Part shown: positions 40,100 through 49,706 of the stretch, piece after piece | How positions within the stretch are numbered: the stretch's first letter is position 1 | Layout of the letters: each line of letters opens with the position of its first letter | Source: an uncultured Clostridia bacterium | GTDB lineage: Bacteria > Bacillota > Clostridia > Christensenellales > Aristaeellaceae | NCBI GenBank assembly: GCA_946542235.1 | Contig: CAMNKK010000001.1 | Span: 1-64,000 of the forward strand | Direction: 5' to 3' | Length of the DNA stretch: 64,000 nt | Translations under genes and position numbers: made by a program | The notes under the pieces: generated by a model | What the model saw: only the letters and a program-made list of their open reading frames with translations | The model's database searches: none | Told to the model about the DNA's origin: nothing

Positions 40100-41737
40100 T
40101 TACCCCTCACTGTAATTGTCCGGAAGATCATTTTCAAAAAGAACCGTATCTCCGGGGGAAACAAGGTTCTTCAGCAGTTCTGCGGCTTCATCCAGGCTTC
40201 CGGTTACATGTATCTTTTCCGGGCTGAATCCGCCTTCTTTCAGTCCGTATGAAAGAGCTTCGCTTCGCTTCCGGCCCACCAGAACCGCCTCATCGCAGCA
40301 GCCCGCCATCGCAAGCCCGAATTCTCTGTTCAGTTCATCTTCCAGGTCTCCCAGCTCCACCATGCCCGGGGTCACAATAATCCGCTTTCCGGGAAAATCC
40401 TTCAGTACCTGAAAAGCCTGCCTCGCTCCTCTGATATTGCTGTTGAACGCATCATCCAGCACGTTGATTCCGCCGGGATTCCGTTTCAGCTCAAGTCGGT
40501 GTTCTACCGGCTTGAGCTTTCTGATTCCGCGCAGAATCTCCTTTTCCGTCATGCCCAGTTTCAGACAGACACTGGCGCAGAGAACAATGTTCCGTATGTT
40601 CAGCTCCCCCAGAAGCTCCGTTTCAGACGGGAACTTTCCGTTGGCCGTACACAGCAGGAACCTGCTTCCTTCCGGAGTGGATACCAGTTCTTCTGCCCAT
40701 ACGTCATCCCTGGAGGCGTCCATGCCTGCCAGGTACTTCTCTTTGGCAGTCTTCTTCCAGAGCTCTGTCACAATGCCGCCGTCGTCAGCGAAAAAGCAGC
40801 TCCCGTTTTCCGGAATTGCTTCCATCAGTTCGTATTTTGTTCTGGTAATCCTTTCCTGCGTATGAAAGGTATCAAGATGCTGAGGGCCGACGGAGGTCAG
40901 GACGCCCATGACCGGAGAAACAAGCCGGCACATTTCTTTGATGTCTCCCACATGCCGGGCTCCCATTTCCGCAACAAAAATTCTGTGTCCTGGTTCCAGG
41001 CTGGATCTGATCACCTTGGTGACACCCATGGGCGTGTTATAGCTGGACGGCGTCACCAGGGTAGGATATTTTTCAGAAAGAAGCGTTCCGAGAATGAATT
41101 TGACGCTGGTTTTGCCCCACGAGCCGGTGATTCCGATCCGGATCAGATCCCCATGCTCCCGGAGAATTCGCTGCGCATCCCGGAAGTACATCTCGCTGAT
41201 TCCTTTCTCGACAGGCCATGCAATCAGGCCGCCCAGAGCCACCCAGACAGGCAGAAACAGCGCGAATACCGAAGCCGGAATACAAGGATTGATGCCCAAT
41301 GATCCGGAGATGGAAAACAGGATCAGAATCAGCATGCAAAAAATGATCAGACTGATTGCGTACAGCCTTTTAATCCTCGCCGTATACACCAGTTTTTTCT
41401 TTTCCTTCTGACGCATTCCGATCTGACGGATTCCGTATCCGGCCGCAATCAGAAAAAAAGAAAGAAGGAGGGAACGGATCCAGATCGGAATGCCGGTGTG
41501 CAAAAGTCCATCCATCCAGAATAGAAAGGCTGCCGCTCCGGCCATCAGGATGCCCGGGAGCCAGGCATGAATCCCCTTTCTTCGGATCGTCCTGAAAAAG
41601 CCGGGATGCTGATAGCTCTCCAGCTGAAACCAGTGAATAAGGGATCTCGCCGCAAGCAGGCAACCGGCTGCATAGAAGGCAGAGGTGAGGACAGTCCAGA
41701 TTCCTATCGTCGCTCCGACGCTTTCCATATGTCTCAC
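40100..41737 (-). CDS. MurF-like Mur ligase with N-terminal transmembrane region
   Basis: hydrophobic N-terminal ~170 aa; GITGSWGKTSVKFILGTLL P-loop; FVAEMGARHVGDIKEMC; NVLDDAFNSNIRGARQAF; next to ddl. Confidence 0.85.
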   Translation of the reverse strand: MRHMESVGATIGIWTVLTSAFYAAGCLLAARSLIHWFQLESYQHPGFFRTIRRKGIHAWLPGILMAGAAAFLFWMDGLLHTGIPIWIRSLLLSFFLIAAGYGIRQIGMRQKEKKKLVYTARIKRLYAISLIIFCMLILILFSISGSLGINPCIPASVFALFLPVWVALGGLIAWPVEKGISEMYFRDAQRILREHGDLIRIGITGSWGKTSVKFILGTLLSEKYPTLVTPSSYNTPMGVTKVIRSSLEPGHRIFVAEMGARHVGDIKEMCRLVSPVMGVLTSVGPQHLDTFHTQERITRTKYELMEAIPENGSCFFADDGGIVTELWKKTAKEKYLAGMDASRDDVWAEELVSTPEGSRFLLCTANGKFPSETELLGELNIRNIVLCASVCLKLGMTEKEILRGIRKLKPVEHRLELKRNPGGINVLDDAFNSNIRGARQAFQVLKDFPGKRIIVTPGMVELGDLEDELNREFGLAMAGCCDEAVLVGRKRSEALSYGLKEGGFSPEKIHVTGSLDEAAELLKNLVSPGDTVLFENDLPDNYSEG

Positions 41738-42513
41738 GCCTCCGTCAAAAAGTGATGAACGATCATGTTGAACCGGGGAGCCTGTTCCAGATAGGCGAAG
41801 TGGGTTCCCCCTTCCAGTATGACCAGCCCCGCATCCGGAATGAGGTTTTCCATCTGTCGCCCCATCCAGAGAGGTGTTTCAGTGTCCTGATCCCCCCAGA
41901 TCAGCAGCGTGCTTGCTTTTATCTGCGGATAGCAGTCCTTCAGATCCAGGCTGATCACCTTGACAAACGTCTTCCGCATCTCCGGATCAAGCGCTTTATA
42001 ATCCGCGCTTCCGTATTTTTGCCTTAGCTTTTCTTCCCATTGCTCGCCGATGCTTTTCATTCCCGGAATCTTTTCCAGCTGAAGAACCAGGCGCTTTTTT
42101 TTCTGAAAAGCTTCGGCCCGTTTTCTGCCCTCTTCTGTCGGTTCCGCCTTCAGGCCGGCAGCTCCGGTAAAAACAAGCTTCGAAAACAGCTCCGGCCATC
42201 TGGAAGCGGCATAGGCTGCGATCCTGCAGCCAAAGCTGTGCCCTACCGCTGCGCAGGGAAAAAAGCTCGTTTTTTCAAGCAGCTCGCGCAGGCTTTCCGC
42301 GTATTCCGGCACGCCCCATGGCTCCGGCGGCCTGCCGCTCTGTCCGTGTCCGGGAAAATCAATCAGCATAACCCGGTGGTCCTGCTCCAGCGCGCTGCAC
42401 AGATTCTCCATCAGCTTCACGGAGCATCCCCATCCATGGAGAAGCACAACCCTGTCTCCCCGTTCTCCGTGAATCTCGTAGTAGATCCGTGTTCCTTTCG
42501 TATCCGCAAACAT
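41734..42513 (-). CDS. alpha/beta hydrolase
   Basis: VVLLHGWGCSVKLMENL; AVGHSFGCRIAAYAA nucleophile elbow; C-terminal GGTHFAYLEQAP. Confidence 0.9.
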   Translation of the reverse strand: MFADTKGTRIYYEIHGERGDRVVLLHGWGCSVKLMENLCSALEQDHRVMLIDFPGHGQSGRPPEPWGVPEYAESLRELLEKTSFFPCAAVGHSFGCRIAAYAASRWPELFSKLVFTGAAGLKAEPTEEGRKRAEAFQKKKRLVLQLEKIPGMKSIGEQWEEKLRQKYGSADYKALDPEMRKTFVKVISLDLKDCYPQIKASTLLIWGDQDTETPLWMGRQMENLIPDAGLVILEGGTHFAYLEQAPRFNMIVHHFLTEA

Positions 42514-42529
42514 GCTTTATCCTGTCCTC

Positions 42530-42988
42530 TTATCCAACCCGCCAGATATATCTTTCCTTTCGCGGACTGATCTCATATTTTTCCTGCAGGTCCGAATCCA
42601 CCGGAACCTCGCTTTCCCACAGGCACCCCAGTGCCAGGCAGGTTCTGCGGCTGGGTTCATTGTCCGGATCGCAGGTAATGACCACACTGCTCTTTCCGCT
42701 GCGGAGGATCTCCTTCCGAATCAGTCGGCATGCCTTAGCCGCGTAATGCTTCCCGCGCCAGGCGCGGTCGATATGGTAGCCGATATGTCCGTAGAAATAA
42801 ATTCCTCTGCTTTCCCCGTCACGGTAGCTGATCTGCCCGATTTCCTGCCGTTTTCCATGCTCGGTAATCCGCCAAACCCTTTCCCTGCCGAATCCAAGCT
42901 CTTTTGCGGCCGCAGAAACACGGATCGGAATCAGATCAATCTCCTCATCGCTGTACTCCGGCTTATGCAGATGAAAAAACAGGCTCAT
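42530..42988 (-). CDS. GNAT family N-acetyltransferase
   Basis: YHIDRAWRGKHYAAKACRLIRKEIL; CDPDNEPSRRTCLALGC. Confidence 0.85.
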   Translation of the reverse strand: MSLFFHLHKPEYSDEEIDLIPIRVSAAAKELGFGRERVWRITEHGKRQEIGQISYRDGESRGIYFYGHIGYHIDRAWRGKHYAAKACRLIRKEILRSGKSSVVITCDPDNEPSRRTCLALGCLWESEVPVDSDLQEKYEISPRKERYIWRVG

Positions 42989-43914
42989 CAGACCTCCTGA
43001 ATGCGCACCTGATCCAGCAGATTGTAAAAATCATCCGGCCGCATCAGCTGGGTACCTTCCGTCATTACGCTTGCTGCGCCCGCAGCCACGCCGTATCTGA
43101 AGGCTCTTCCCATGTCCCCTTCTTTTTCATATCCGAGCAGCATGCCGCCCAGCATGGCATCGCCCGCTCCGACCGTCGACTTGGTGGCAACTCTCAGCGC
43201 CGGGGCAAACAGTGTCCGTTCTTCGTCCACATACATGGCCCCCATGGCTCCCATGGAAATCACCACATGCAGCACACCGAGACGAAGGAACAGCAGAGCC
43301 GCATCCCGAATGGATCTCATCGTCCTCAGCTCGAGCCCCAGCGTCGTCTCCATCTCATGCAGATTCGGCTTGATCAGGAAAGGATGAGCGCTTTTCGCAG
43401 CCAGTTCCAGCTCCGGTCCCTCCGTATCAAGTATACACTTTTTCCCTTTCAGAGCCAGCATCAGATCCCGGTATACCCCACGCGGGCATCCCGGGGGCAG
43501 GCTCCCGGTCAGAACAACCATATCGCTGTCCGCCGTTTTCTCCCTGGCCAACTGGAAAAAAGCCTTCAGATGCTCCTCATCCAGCTGGGCACCGGCTTCA
43601 TTCAGCTCCGTAATTCCCTTTTCATCCTTCAGCACCAGTTTCAGATTGGTGCGAACCTTCCCGGGAATCCGAAGAAAATGATGCTTCAGCTCCTCCCGAT
43701 CCATCATTTCGGACAGCTGATCCGCTCCCGTTTCTCCCATAGTTCCGATGCACTGCACATCCAGACCCAGCCGCTGGGCTACTACAGCGACGTTGATCCC
43801 CTTTCCTCCGAGATCCTCCCGAAGCTCACGGATCCGATTGACTTCTCCCAGCTTCAGGGAATCCATTTCCACCGCCTTGTCAAAGCTCGGATTAAGACAG
43901 ATCGTTGTAATCAT
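42988..43914 (-). CDS. 1-phosphofructokinase family hexose kinase (PfkB superfamily)
   Basis: MITTICLNPSFDKAVEMDSLKLGEVNRI; LGGKGINVAVVAQRLG; VVLTGSLPPGCPRG; KSTVGAGDAMLGGML. Confidence 0.92.
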   Translation of the reverse strand: MITTICLNPSFDKAVEMDSLKLGEVNRIRELREDLGGKGINVAVVAQRLGLDVQCIGTMGETGADQLSEMMDREELKHHFLRIPGKVRTNLKLVLKDEKGITELNEAGAQLDEEHLKAFFQLAREKTADSDMVVLTGSLPPGCPRGVYRDLMLALKGKKCILDTEGPELELAAKSAHPFLIKPNLHEMETTLGLELRTMRSIRDAALLFLRLGVLHVVISMGAMGAMYVDEERTLFAPALRVATKSTVGAGDAMLGGMLLGYEKEGDMGRAFRYGVAAGAASVMTEGTQLMRPDDFYNLLDQVRIQEV

Positions 43915-43940
43915 GCCATCACCCCCGTAAAATACAAAAT

Positions 43941-43991
43941 ATTATATCATTCAGGATCAACTTGCGCAACCTTCAGAACGTATGATAAAAT
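43941..43991. promoter_or_regulatory. divergent promoters with overlapping -35 boxes on TTGCGCAA
   Basis: minus: TTGCGC (43964-43969), 17 bp, TATAAT (43941-43946); plus: TTGCGC (43962-43967), 18 bp, TAAAAT (43986-43991). Confidence 0.5.
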
Positions 43992-44021
43992 AGCAGTATC
44001 TTGTTACCGGGAGGGTATTTC

Positions 44022-45488
44022 ATGACAAACGTTACGGATATTCTGATCATTGGCGGCGGTGTCATCGGCTGTGCTCTGGCCAGAGAGCTCAGCCGTTTCA
44101 GCGCTTCCGTGCTTCTGGTTGACAGAGCATGGGATGTGGCGGAGGGGGCCTCCAAGGCAAACAGCGGCATTGTTCACGCCGGATACGACGCAGTCCCCGG
44201 ATCGCTGAAGGCAAAATACAATGTGGAAGGAGCTCAGCTCTACCCTTCTCTCTGCGAAGAGCTCAGCGTGCCCTACCGTCAGTGCGGTGCCCTTGTGGTG
44301 GGCTTCTCCGAAGAGGACAGGGATACGTTGGAAGACCTGCTTTCCCGGGGAGAGGCCAATGGCGTTCCCGGGCTTCGTATCATCGGCCGGGATGAAATGC
44401 TTGCGCTGGAGCCTCAGCTGAATCCGGATGCCTGTTTTGCACTGTTGGTTCCCACCAGCGGAATCGTTTCCCCCTATGAACTGACCTTCGCCCTGGCGGA
44501 TGATGCGGCACTGAACGGAGTTTCCTTCCGTTTCGGCGTCGATGTTCATTCCGTTTCCCGGGAAAGCGACGGCCGTTTTCTCGTCAGCACATCTCAGGGG
44601 GATCTTTTCTGCCGCATTCTGGTCAACTGCGCCGGAAGTTCTTCCGCAGCGCTTCACAATCAGCTTTCTTCCGTAAAGTACAGCATAACGCATCGGCGTG
44701 GCCAGTATTATCTTCTGGACCGTCCGGCGGCGCTGCCCTTCGAGCGGACGATTTTTCAGTGTCCTTCCAGGATGGGAAAAGGCGTGCTGGTTTCTCCGAC
44801 GGTGCACGGCAATGTTCTTCTCGGTCCCAGTGCGGAGGACATCGATGACCCTCTGAATACGGAAACAACTCAGGAGGGACTGGATTCTGTCATGGAGAAG
44901 GTTCGGCTGACCTGGCCGGGAGTATCCCTCCGGACCAATATTACCAATTTCAGCGGTGTCAGAGCACACGAAGACAGCGGAGACTTTGTGATCGGTGCCG
45001 TGGAAGGCTGTCCGGGGGCCTATGAGGCTCTTGGCATTGAAAGCCCCGGCCTTTCCTCTGCGCCCGCCATCGCCAGGGCCCTCTGTGCGCAGATTTCAGA
45101 AGAGCAGGCGCTGACGCCCAGCCCTGAAACCGTTCCCTACCGGAAGCCGGCTGTCCCGTTCCGGGAGATGACCCCGGAGGAGCAGGAAAAAGCGCTCCGG
45201 GAGAATCCGCTGTACGGCAATGTCATCTGCCGCTGCGAAGTCGTCACGGAAGCGGAAATTGTACAGGCGATTCACCGCCCCGTTCCTGCGCTCCACATTG
45301 ACGCTGTCAAGCGGCGCACACGGGCCGGCATGGGCCGCTGCCAGGGAGGGTTCTGCTCTCCCAGGGTTGCTTCCATTATTTCCAGGGAAACGGGAATTCC
45401 CCTGCTGGAGATCACGAAGAACGGCGGCAGCAGTTATCTGCTGACAGGCACCCTGTCCGAAAGAGCAGAAAGGAAGGATCGTACATGA
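44022..45488 (+). CDS. FAD-dependent oxidoreductase, GlpA-like with C-terminal BFD-type [2Fe-2S] domain
   Basis: DILIIGGGVIGCALARELSRF; KANSGIVHAGYDA; ICRCEVVTEAEIVQAI...RRTRAGMGRCQGGFC. Confidence 0.92.
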   Translation: MTNVTDILIIGGGVIGCALARELSRFSASVLLVDRAWDVAEGASKANSGIVHAGYDAVPGSLKAKYNVEGAQLYPSLCEELSVPYRQCGALVVGFSEEDRDTLEDLLSRGEANGVPGLRIIGRDEMLALEPQLNPDACFALLVPTSGIVSPYELTFALADDAALNGVSFRFGVDVHSVSRESDGRFLVSTSQGDLFCRILVNCAGSSSAALHNQLSSVKYSITHRRGQYYLLDRPAALPFERTIFQCPSRMGKGVLVSPTVHGNVLLGPSAEDIDDPLNTETTQEGLDSVMEKVRLTWPGVSLRTNITNFSGVRAHEDSGDFVIGAVEGCPGAYEALGIESPGLSSAPAIARALCAQISEEQALTPSPETVPYRKPAVPFREMTPEEQEKALRENPLYGNVICRCEVVTEAEIVQAIHRPVPALHIDAVKRRTRAGMGRCQGGFCSPRVASIISRETGIPLLEITKNGGSSYLLTGTLSERAERKDRT

Positions 45489-46753
45489 TACGGGAGCATG
45501 TGGATATTCTGATTATTGGCGCCGGCCCTGCAGGTCTGGCTGCTGCCATCGCGGCGCGGGAAGACGGAATCGACTCCATTCTGGTGCTGGAACGGGAAGC
45601 CATGCCCGGGGGCATTCTGCGGCAGTGTATTCATAATGGATTTGGACTTCATCGCTTCAAGGAAGAGCTGACCGGACCCGAATATGCCCAGCGCGATATC
45701 GACAGGGCTCTTGAGCTGAAGATCCCCATCGAATGCAGCACCACGGTCCTTTCCGTTTCAAAGGATCGGGTTGTCACCTGTATTTCCCGGGAAAAGGGTC
45801 TGCGTTTGATTGAAGCTGGAGCAGTGATTCTGGCCATGGGCTGCCGGGAACGCCCCCGCGGCGCCCTCTGTACGCCGGGAACCCGCTGCGCAGGCATCTA
45901 TTCCGCCGGTACTGCGCAAAGATTCGTAAACCTCGAAGGTTTCATGCCGGGTCAGCGGGTTGTCATTCTCGGATCAGGGGACATCGGACTGATCATGGCG
46001 CGGCGGATGACCCTTCAGGGGGCAAAAGTCCTTGCCTGCGTGGAAATCATGCCTTTTTCCTCCGGCCTGAACAGGAATATCGTGCAGTGTCTTCAGGATT
46101 ACGATATTCCGCTTTATCTCTCCCATACCGTAACTGATATTCAGGGGCGAGAGCGGCTGGAAAGCGTTACGGTCTCTAAGGTGGACGAACGCCGCCGCCC
46201 CATTCCCGGCACGGAGATGGTCTTCGAATGCGATACGCTGCTTCTTTCCGTAGGCCTGATTCCGGAAAATGAGCTCAGCGAAGGCGCCGGCGTTGTCATT
46301 TCCCCCGCCACATCCGGCGCCGTGGTGACGGACTCCTTTGAAACATCCGTGCCTGGTATATTTGCATGCGGCAATGTGCTTCATGTTCACGATCTGGTGG
46401 ATCATGTGTCAAATGAAAGCTTCCGAGCCGGTCATGCTGCTGCTTCGTATGTGCGCTCCGAGAAGAAGCCCGGCCTTATGCTGAAGGTAGAGGACGGAGC
46501 AGGGGTCCGCGGCGTTGTTCCACAGCTGATCCGCCTGGCTCCGCAGGAGCCTGTCACACTGATGTTCCGTCCTTCCGGCGTATTCCGCAATGCTTCCGCT
46601 GTCATTTCCTGCGGAGATAAGGAACTGATGCGTCGGAAGGCCATGATTTTTACTCCCGGAGAGATGGCAGCCTATTCCCTGAAGCCGGAGCTGTTTGCCG
46701 GCCTGGACGGTTCTCTGCCGCTGACGGTCCGAATTGAAAAAGGAGATGAATAA
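45485..46753 (+). CDS. FAD/NAD(P)-dependent oxidoreductase (GlpB-position partner)
   Basis: DILIIGAGPAGLAAAIAARE; MPGGILRQCIHNGFGLHRF; VVILGSGDIGLIMARRM; overlaps preceding gene by 4 nt. Confidence 0.9.
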   Translation: MIREHVDILIIGAGPAGLAAAIAAREDGIDSILVLEREAMPGGILRQCIHNGFGLHRFKEELTGPEYAQRDIDRALELKIPIECSTTVLSVSKDRVVTCISREKGLRLIEAGAVILAMGCRERPRGALCTPGTRCAGIYSAGTAQRFVNLEGFMPGQRVVILGSGDIGLIMARRMTLQGAKVLACVEIMPFSSGLNRNIVQCLQDYDIPLYLSHTVTDIQGRERLESVTVSKVDERRRPIPGTEMVFECDTLLLSVGLIPENELSEGAGVVISPATSGAVVTDSFETSVPGIFACGNVLHVHDLVDHVSNESFRAGHAAASYVRSEKKPGLMLKVEDGAGVRGVVPQLIRLAPQEPVTLMFRPSGVFRNASAVISCGDKELMRRKAMIFTPGEMAAYSLKPELFAGLDGSLPLTVRIEKGDE

Positions 46754-47114
46754 ATCCATGGAACAGATCATCACCTGTATTAATTGCCCTGTTGGATGCC
46801 GAATGACTGTTTCCCTGAATGAAACCGGCGAAGTTGTTTCCGTATCCGGCAACACCTGTGCCCGCGGTGAAAAATACGCTCATCAGGAATGTACCCTTCC
46901 GCTGAGAATGGTGACGGCCGTTATTCCGGTGGCGAACAGCGATGTTCCCCTCTCCGTAAAAACCGCTCAGCCCGTGCCCAAAAAGCTGATCTTTGCAGTG
47001 ATGGAAGAGCTGAAAAAAGTTCAGGTCGCCGCACCGGTTGCCCTGGGTCAGGTCATTCTTCCCGATGTCTGCGGAACCGGCGTTTCCGTCATCGCCACGC
47101 GTCCGCTGCTTTGA
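46746..47114 (+). CDS. DUF1667-like small protein with CxxCxxxC...C motif
   Basis: ITCINCPVGCRMTVSLNETGEVVSVSGNTCARGEKYAHQEC; overlaps preceding oxidoreductase. Confidence 0.85.
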   Translation: MNKSMEQIITCINCPVGCRMTVSLNETGEVVSVSGNTCARGEKYAHQECTLPLRMVTAVIPVANSDVPLSVKTAQPVPKKLIFAVMEELKKVQVAAPVALGQVILPDVCGTGVSVIATRPLL

Positions 47115-47220
47115 TCTGCCCCCGTCCGGTTCTTCTTTTCCTTTTTTCTCTCTTGTATCCTTTTCCGGATTCTGTTATAATTCACCTCGGACCGAATGAA
47201 CGTAAAGGAGTTTGACAATC

Positions 47221-47616
47221 ATGATTCTTGAAAAGCTTTTCGGAATTACTTCCGCGCTGGCGGAGGAAGCTGGCGCCGCGGGTGCTGCTGCCGCAGGGGA
47301 AGAAGCTGCTGCCAATCCTATCGCCGCCCTGCTGACGACTTTTCTCCCCATGGTGCTGATTTTCGTCGTTTTCTACTTCATGCTGATTCGCCCGCAGCGG
47401 AAAAAGGATAAGCAGGTCAAAGAAATGCTGAACAATCTGAAGGCCGGTGACCGGGTCTGCACCATCGGCGGAATCTACGGCACAATCGTGAGCATCAAGG
47501 ATGACACGGTTACCCTTTCCGTCGGCCGGGATAATCTGAGCATGGTTGTCGCCCGCTGGGGAATCCGGAGCGTTGAGGAAATCACCATTGAAAATGATGC
47601 GGAAGCGCTGAACTGA
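47221..47616 (+). CDS. yajC: preprotein translocase subunit YajC
   Basis: LVFVVFYFMLIRPQRKKDKQ-type single TM; MLNNLKAGDRVCTIGGIYGTIVSIKDDTVTLSVG. Confidence 0.93.
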   Translation: MILEKLFGITSALAEEAGAAGAAAAGEEAAANPIAALLTTFLPMVLIFVVFYFMLIRPQRKKDKQVKEMLNNLKAGDRVCTIGGIYGTIVSIKDDTVTLSVGRDNLSMVVARWGIRSVEEITIENDAEALN

Positions 47617-47638
47617 AATCCCGGCGTATTCAAAAAAA

Positions 47639-47662
47639 GAGCCCATCCGGGCTCTTTTCTTT
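47639..47662. terminator. bidirectional terminator between yajC and dnaX
   Basis: A-run, GAGCCC-atcc-GGGCTC, T-rich on both strands. Confidence 0.8.
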
Positions 47663-47673
47663 TATATGGCAAT

Positions 47674-49341
47674 CTACTTCTGTGGAATTTCGTCCACCAC
47701 GTCCACCGGTTCGTGTCCGAATGTATCATAGAGTTCTTCCAGGTATTTTTCGTCGGAAGCCTCCTCGACTTTCTGCTGGTCCTGGGATGCATCCAGAGCC
47801 GTAAATGTGCATTCCGTTCCGGAAGCCGCCGTAAGCGCTTCCTCTATCTTCGGCTTTCTTTCTCCGGAGTTCAGGCTGCTCGCGATAATTTCAAACCCAG
47901 GATTCGCCTTCCATCGATATTCTTTTCCGTCCGATCCGGCAAAAAGCCCCATCAGGAACATGCCGTGGATACTCGGTTCCGTCTTCTGAAGAATTTTAAG
48001 TGCTTCCTTCCAAACTTCGTCCGTACTCCGGCCAAGAGGGGTCATCGATTCCGGCTTTTTCACTGCAGTACTTTTCTCCCTGGGCTTCCGGGAAGCTGCC
48101 GCAGGGCTGGAAGCCGCTGTCTTTCCGCTTTCCGTCTGTTCTTTCTCCTGAAGCGGCCCCTGAGCAGGTATGTTCTTTACGCGATCCTCCAGCAGCTTAA
48201 TTTCTGCTTCCAGCTCGGCAATACGGTCATTCAAAGCCAGCGTATCTGTTTCCTTTGTCCGAAGGCAGCATTTCAGGCTCGTGTTCTCCAGCGCGATTCT
48301 CGGGGATCCGGAATACCGGAGTTCCGTCTCCAGATGCATAAACAAATCCAGCATATCCATCATGCGGGATGTGGTGAAGCTTTCGCTTTCCCGGATATAC
48401 TCAGCGGCATCCTCCGCGGTCAGATCCAGCGTCTCTGCAATGGATTCACCGCAGCATTTTGCAAGGATCAGTGTTCGAAGATGTGAGCTTACGTCCCGGC
48501 TGAAAACCAGCGGATCCTTTCCCCGGCTCATCAGCTCATCCACCAGGCGGATCAATTCGGCTGCATTTTCCGACCTCAGCGCGCTGCTGAAGCGGAACAA
48601 AAAGGCGCGGTCACTGGTTCCCAGTACATCACGCACAAGCTTTTCATCAATCTTCCGCCCGTATCCGAGGCACATGTCGAGAATGCTGAGCGCATCTCGC
48701 ATACCTCCTTCCGCTGCCCGCGCTATCGTCATCAGTGCGCCGTCGCTGGCCTCTCCTCGGGCGCCGAGGACCGCTTCTCTCAGTCGGCCCTGAATCTGCG
48801 CTGCAGGGATTCTGCCAAAGTCAAATCGCTGACACCGGCTCAGAATCGTAGCCGGCAGCTTGTAAGGTTCAGTGGTAGCCAGGATAAAAACCAGGTATTC
48901 AGGCGGTTCTTCCAGCGTTTTAAGCAGCGCGTTAAAGGCACTGTTGGACAGCATATGGACTTCATCAATGATGTATACCTTATAGGCGCCAAACTGGGGC
49001 GGAAAGCTGACCCGCTCCAGCAGCTCCCTGGCATCCTCCACGCTGCTGTTGCTGGCTGCGTCAAACTCGAGAATATCCATATAGTCTTCCGCCTGCATTC
49101 TCTGACAGGTTTCGCATTTTCCGCAGGGGTTTCCGTCCTGCGGGTGCATGCAGTTCACAGCTCTGGCCAGAATCTTGGCCGCAGATGTCTTTCCGGTTCC
49201 CCTGCTTCCGCAGAAGAGATAGGCATGGGCGATTCTTCCCGTCTGCACCTGATGCCGAAGGGTTTCTACGATGGCTTCCTGACCAACCATCTGCGAAAAG
49301 TCCCTGGGTCGCCATTGCCGGTACAATGCCTGATAAGCCAT
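47674..49341 (-). CDS. dnaX: DNA polymerase III subunit gamma/tau
   Basis: YQALYRQWRPRDFSQMVGQEAIVETLRHQVQTGRIAHAYLFCGSRGTGKTSAAKILARAVNC; KTLEEPPEYLVFILATTEPYKLPATILSRCQRFDF. Confidence 0.96.
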   Translation of the reverse strand: MAYQALYRQWRPRDFSQMVGQEAIVETLRHQVQTGRIAHAYLFCGSRGTGKTSAAKILARAVNCMHPQDGNPCGKCETCQRMQAEDYMDILEFDAASNSSVEDARELLERVSFPPQFGAYKVYIIDEVHMLSNSAFNALLKTLEEPPEYLVFILATTEPYKLPATILSRCQRFDFGRIPAAQIQGRLREAVLGARGEASDGALMTIARAAEGGMRDALSILDMCLGYGRKIDEKLVRDVLGTSDRAFLFRFSSALRSENAAELIRLVDELMSRGKDPLVFSRDVSSHLRTLILAKCCGESIAETLDLTAEDAAEYIRESESFTTSRMMDMLDLFMHLETELRYSGSPRIALENTSLKCCLRTKETDTLALNDRIAELEAEIKLLEDRVKNIPAQGPLQEKEQTESGKTAASSPAAASRKPREKSTAVKKPESMTPLGRSTDEVWKEALKILQKTEPSIHGMFLMGLFAGSDGKEYRWKANPGFEIIASSLNSGERKPKIEEALTAASGTECTFTALDASQDQQKVEEASDEKYLEELYDTFGHEPVDVVDEIPQK

Positions 49342-49361
49342 CCTCGATCTCCTTTGTCCAC

Positions 49362-49706
49362 TTAATTGTCAGACAAATCCAGCCACGGCCGTATTTGCTC
49401 CAGTTTGCTCCTCCCGATACCCCGAACAGCCAGCAGGTCTTCGGGGTAATGGAAGTCTCCGTTCTTCTTCCGTTCATCCAGGATTGCCTGCCCCAGCGTT
49501 TCTCCGATGCCCGGAATCAGGACCAGTTCCTCCAGGTCCGCTTCGTTGACCCGAACTGTACCGTTCGGAAGCTGCGGACCTGTGAAGCCGGAGGCAGGGA
49601 CTTTCGAACGAAATCCCGTCTCCGCCTTCTTCGGCAGGCCAGCCAGTACGGCCAGGCAGCAAAGGACGGCCGCAGCCGTCAGAAGAAAACCGGCTTTCTT
49701 TTTCAT
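49362..49706 (-). CDS. ComEA-like helix-hairpin-helix protein (secreted/membrane-anchored)
   Basis: N-terminal TM; VRVNEADLEELVLIPGIGETLGQAILDERKKNGDFHYPEDLLAVRGIGRSKLEQIRPWL. Confidence 0.9.
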   Translation of the reverse strand: MKKKAGFLLTAAAVLCCLAVLAGLPKKAETGFRSKVPASGFTGPQLPNGTVRVNEADLEELVLIPGIGETLGQAILDERKKNGDFHYPEDLLAVRGIGRSKLEQIRPWLDLSDN

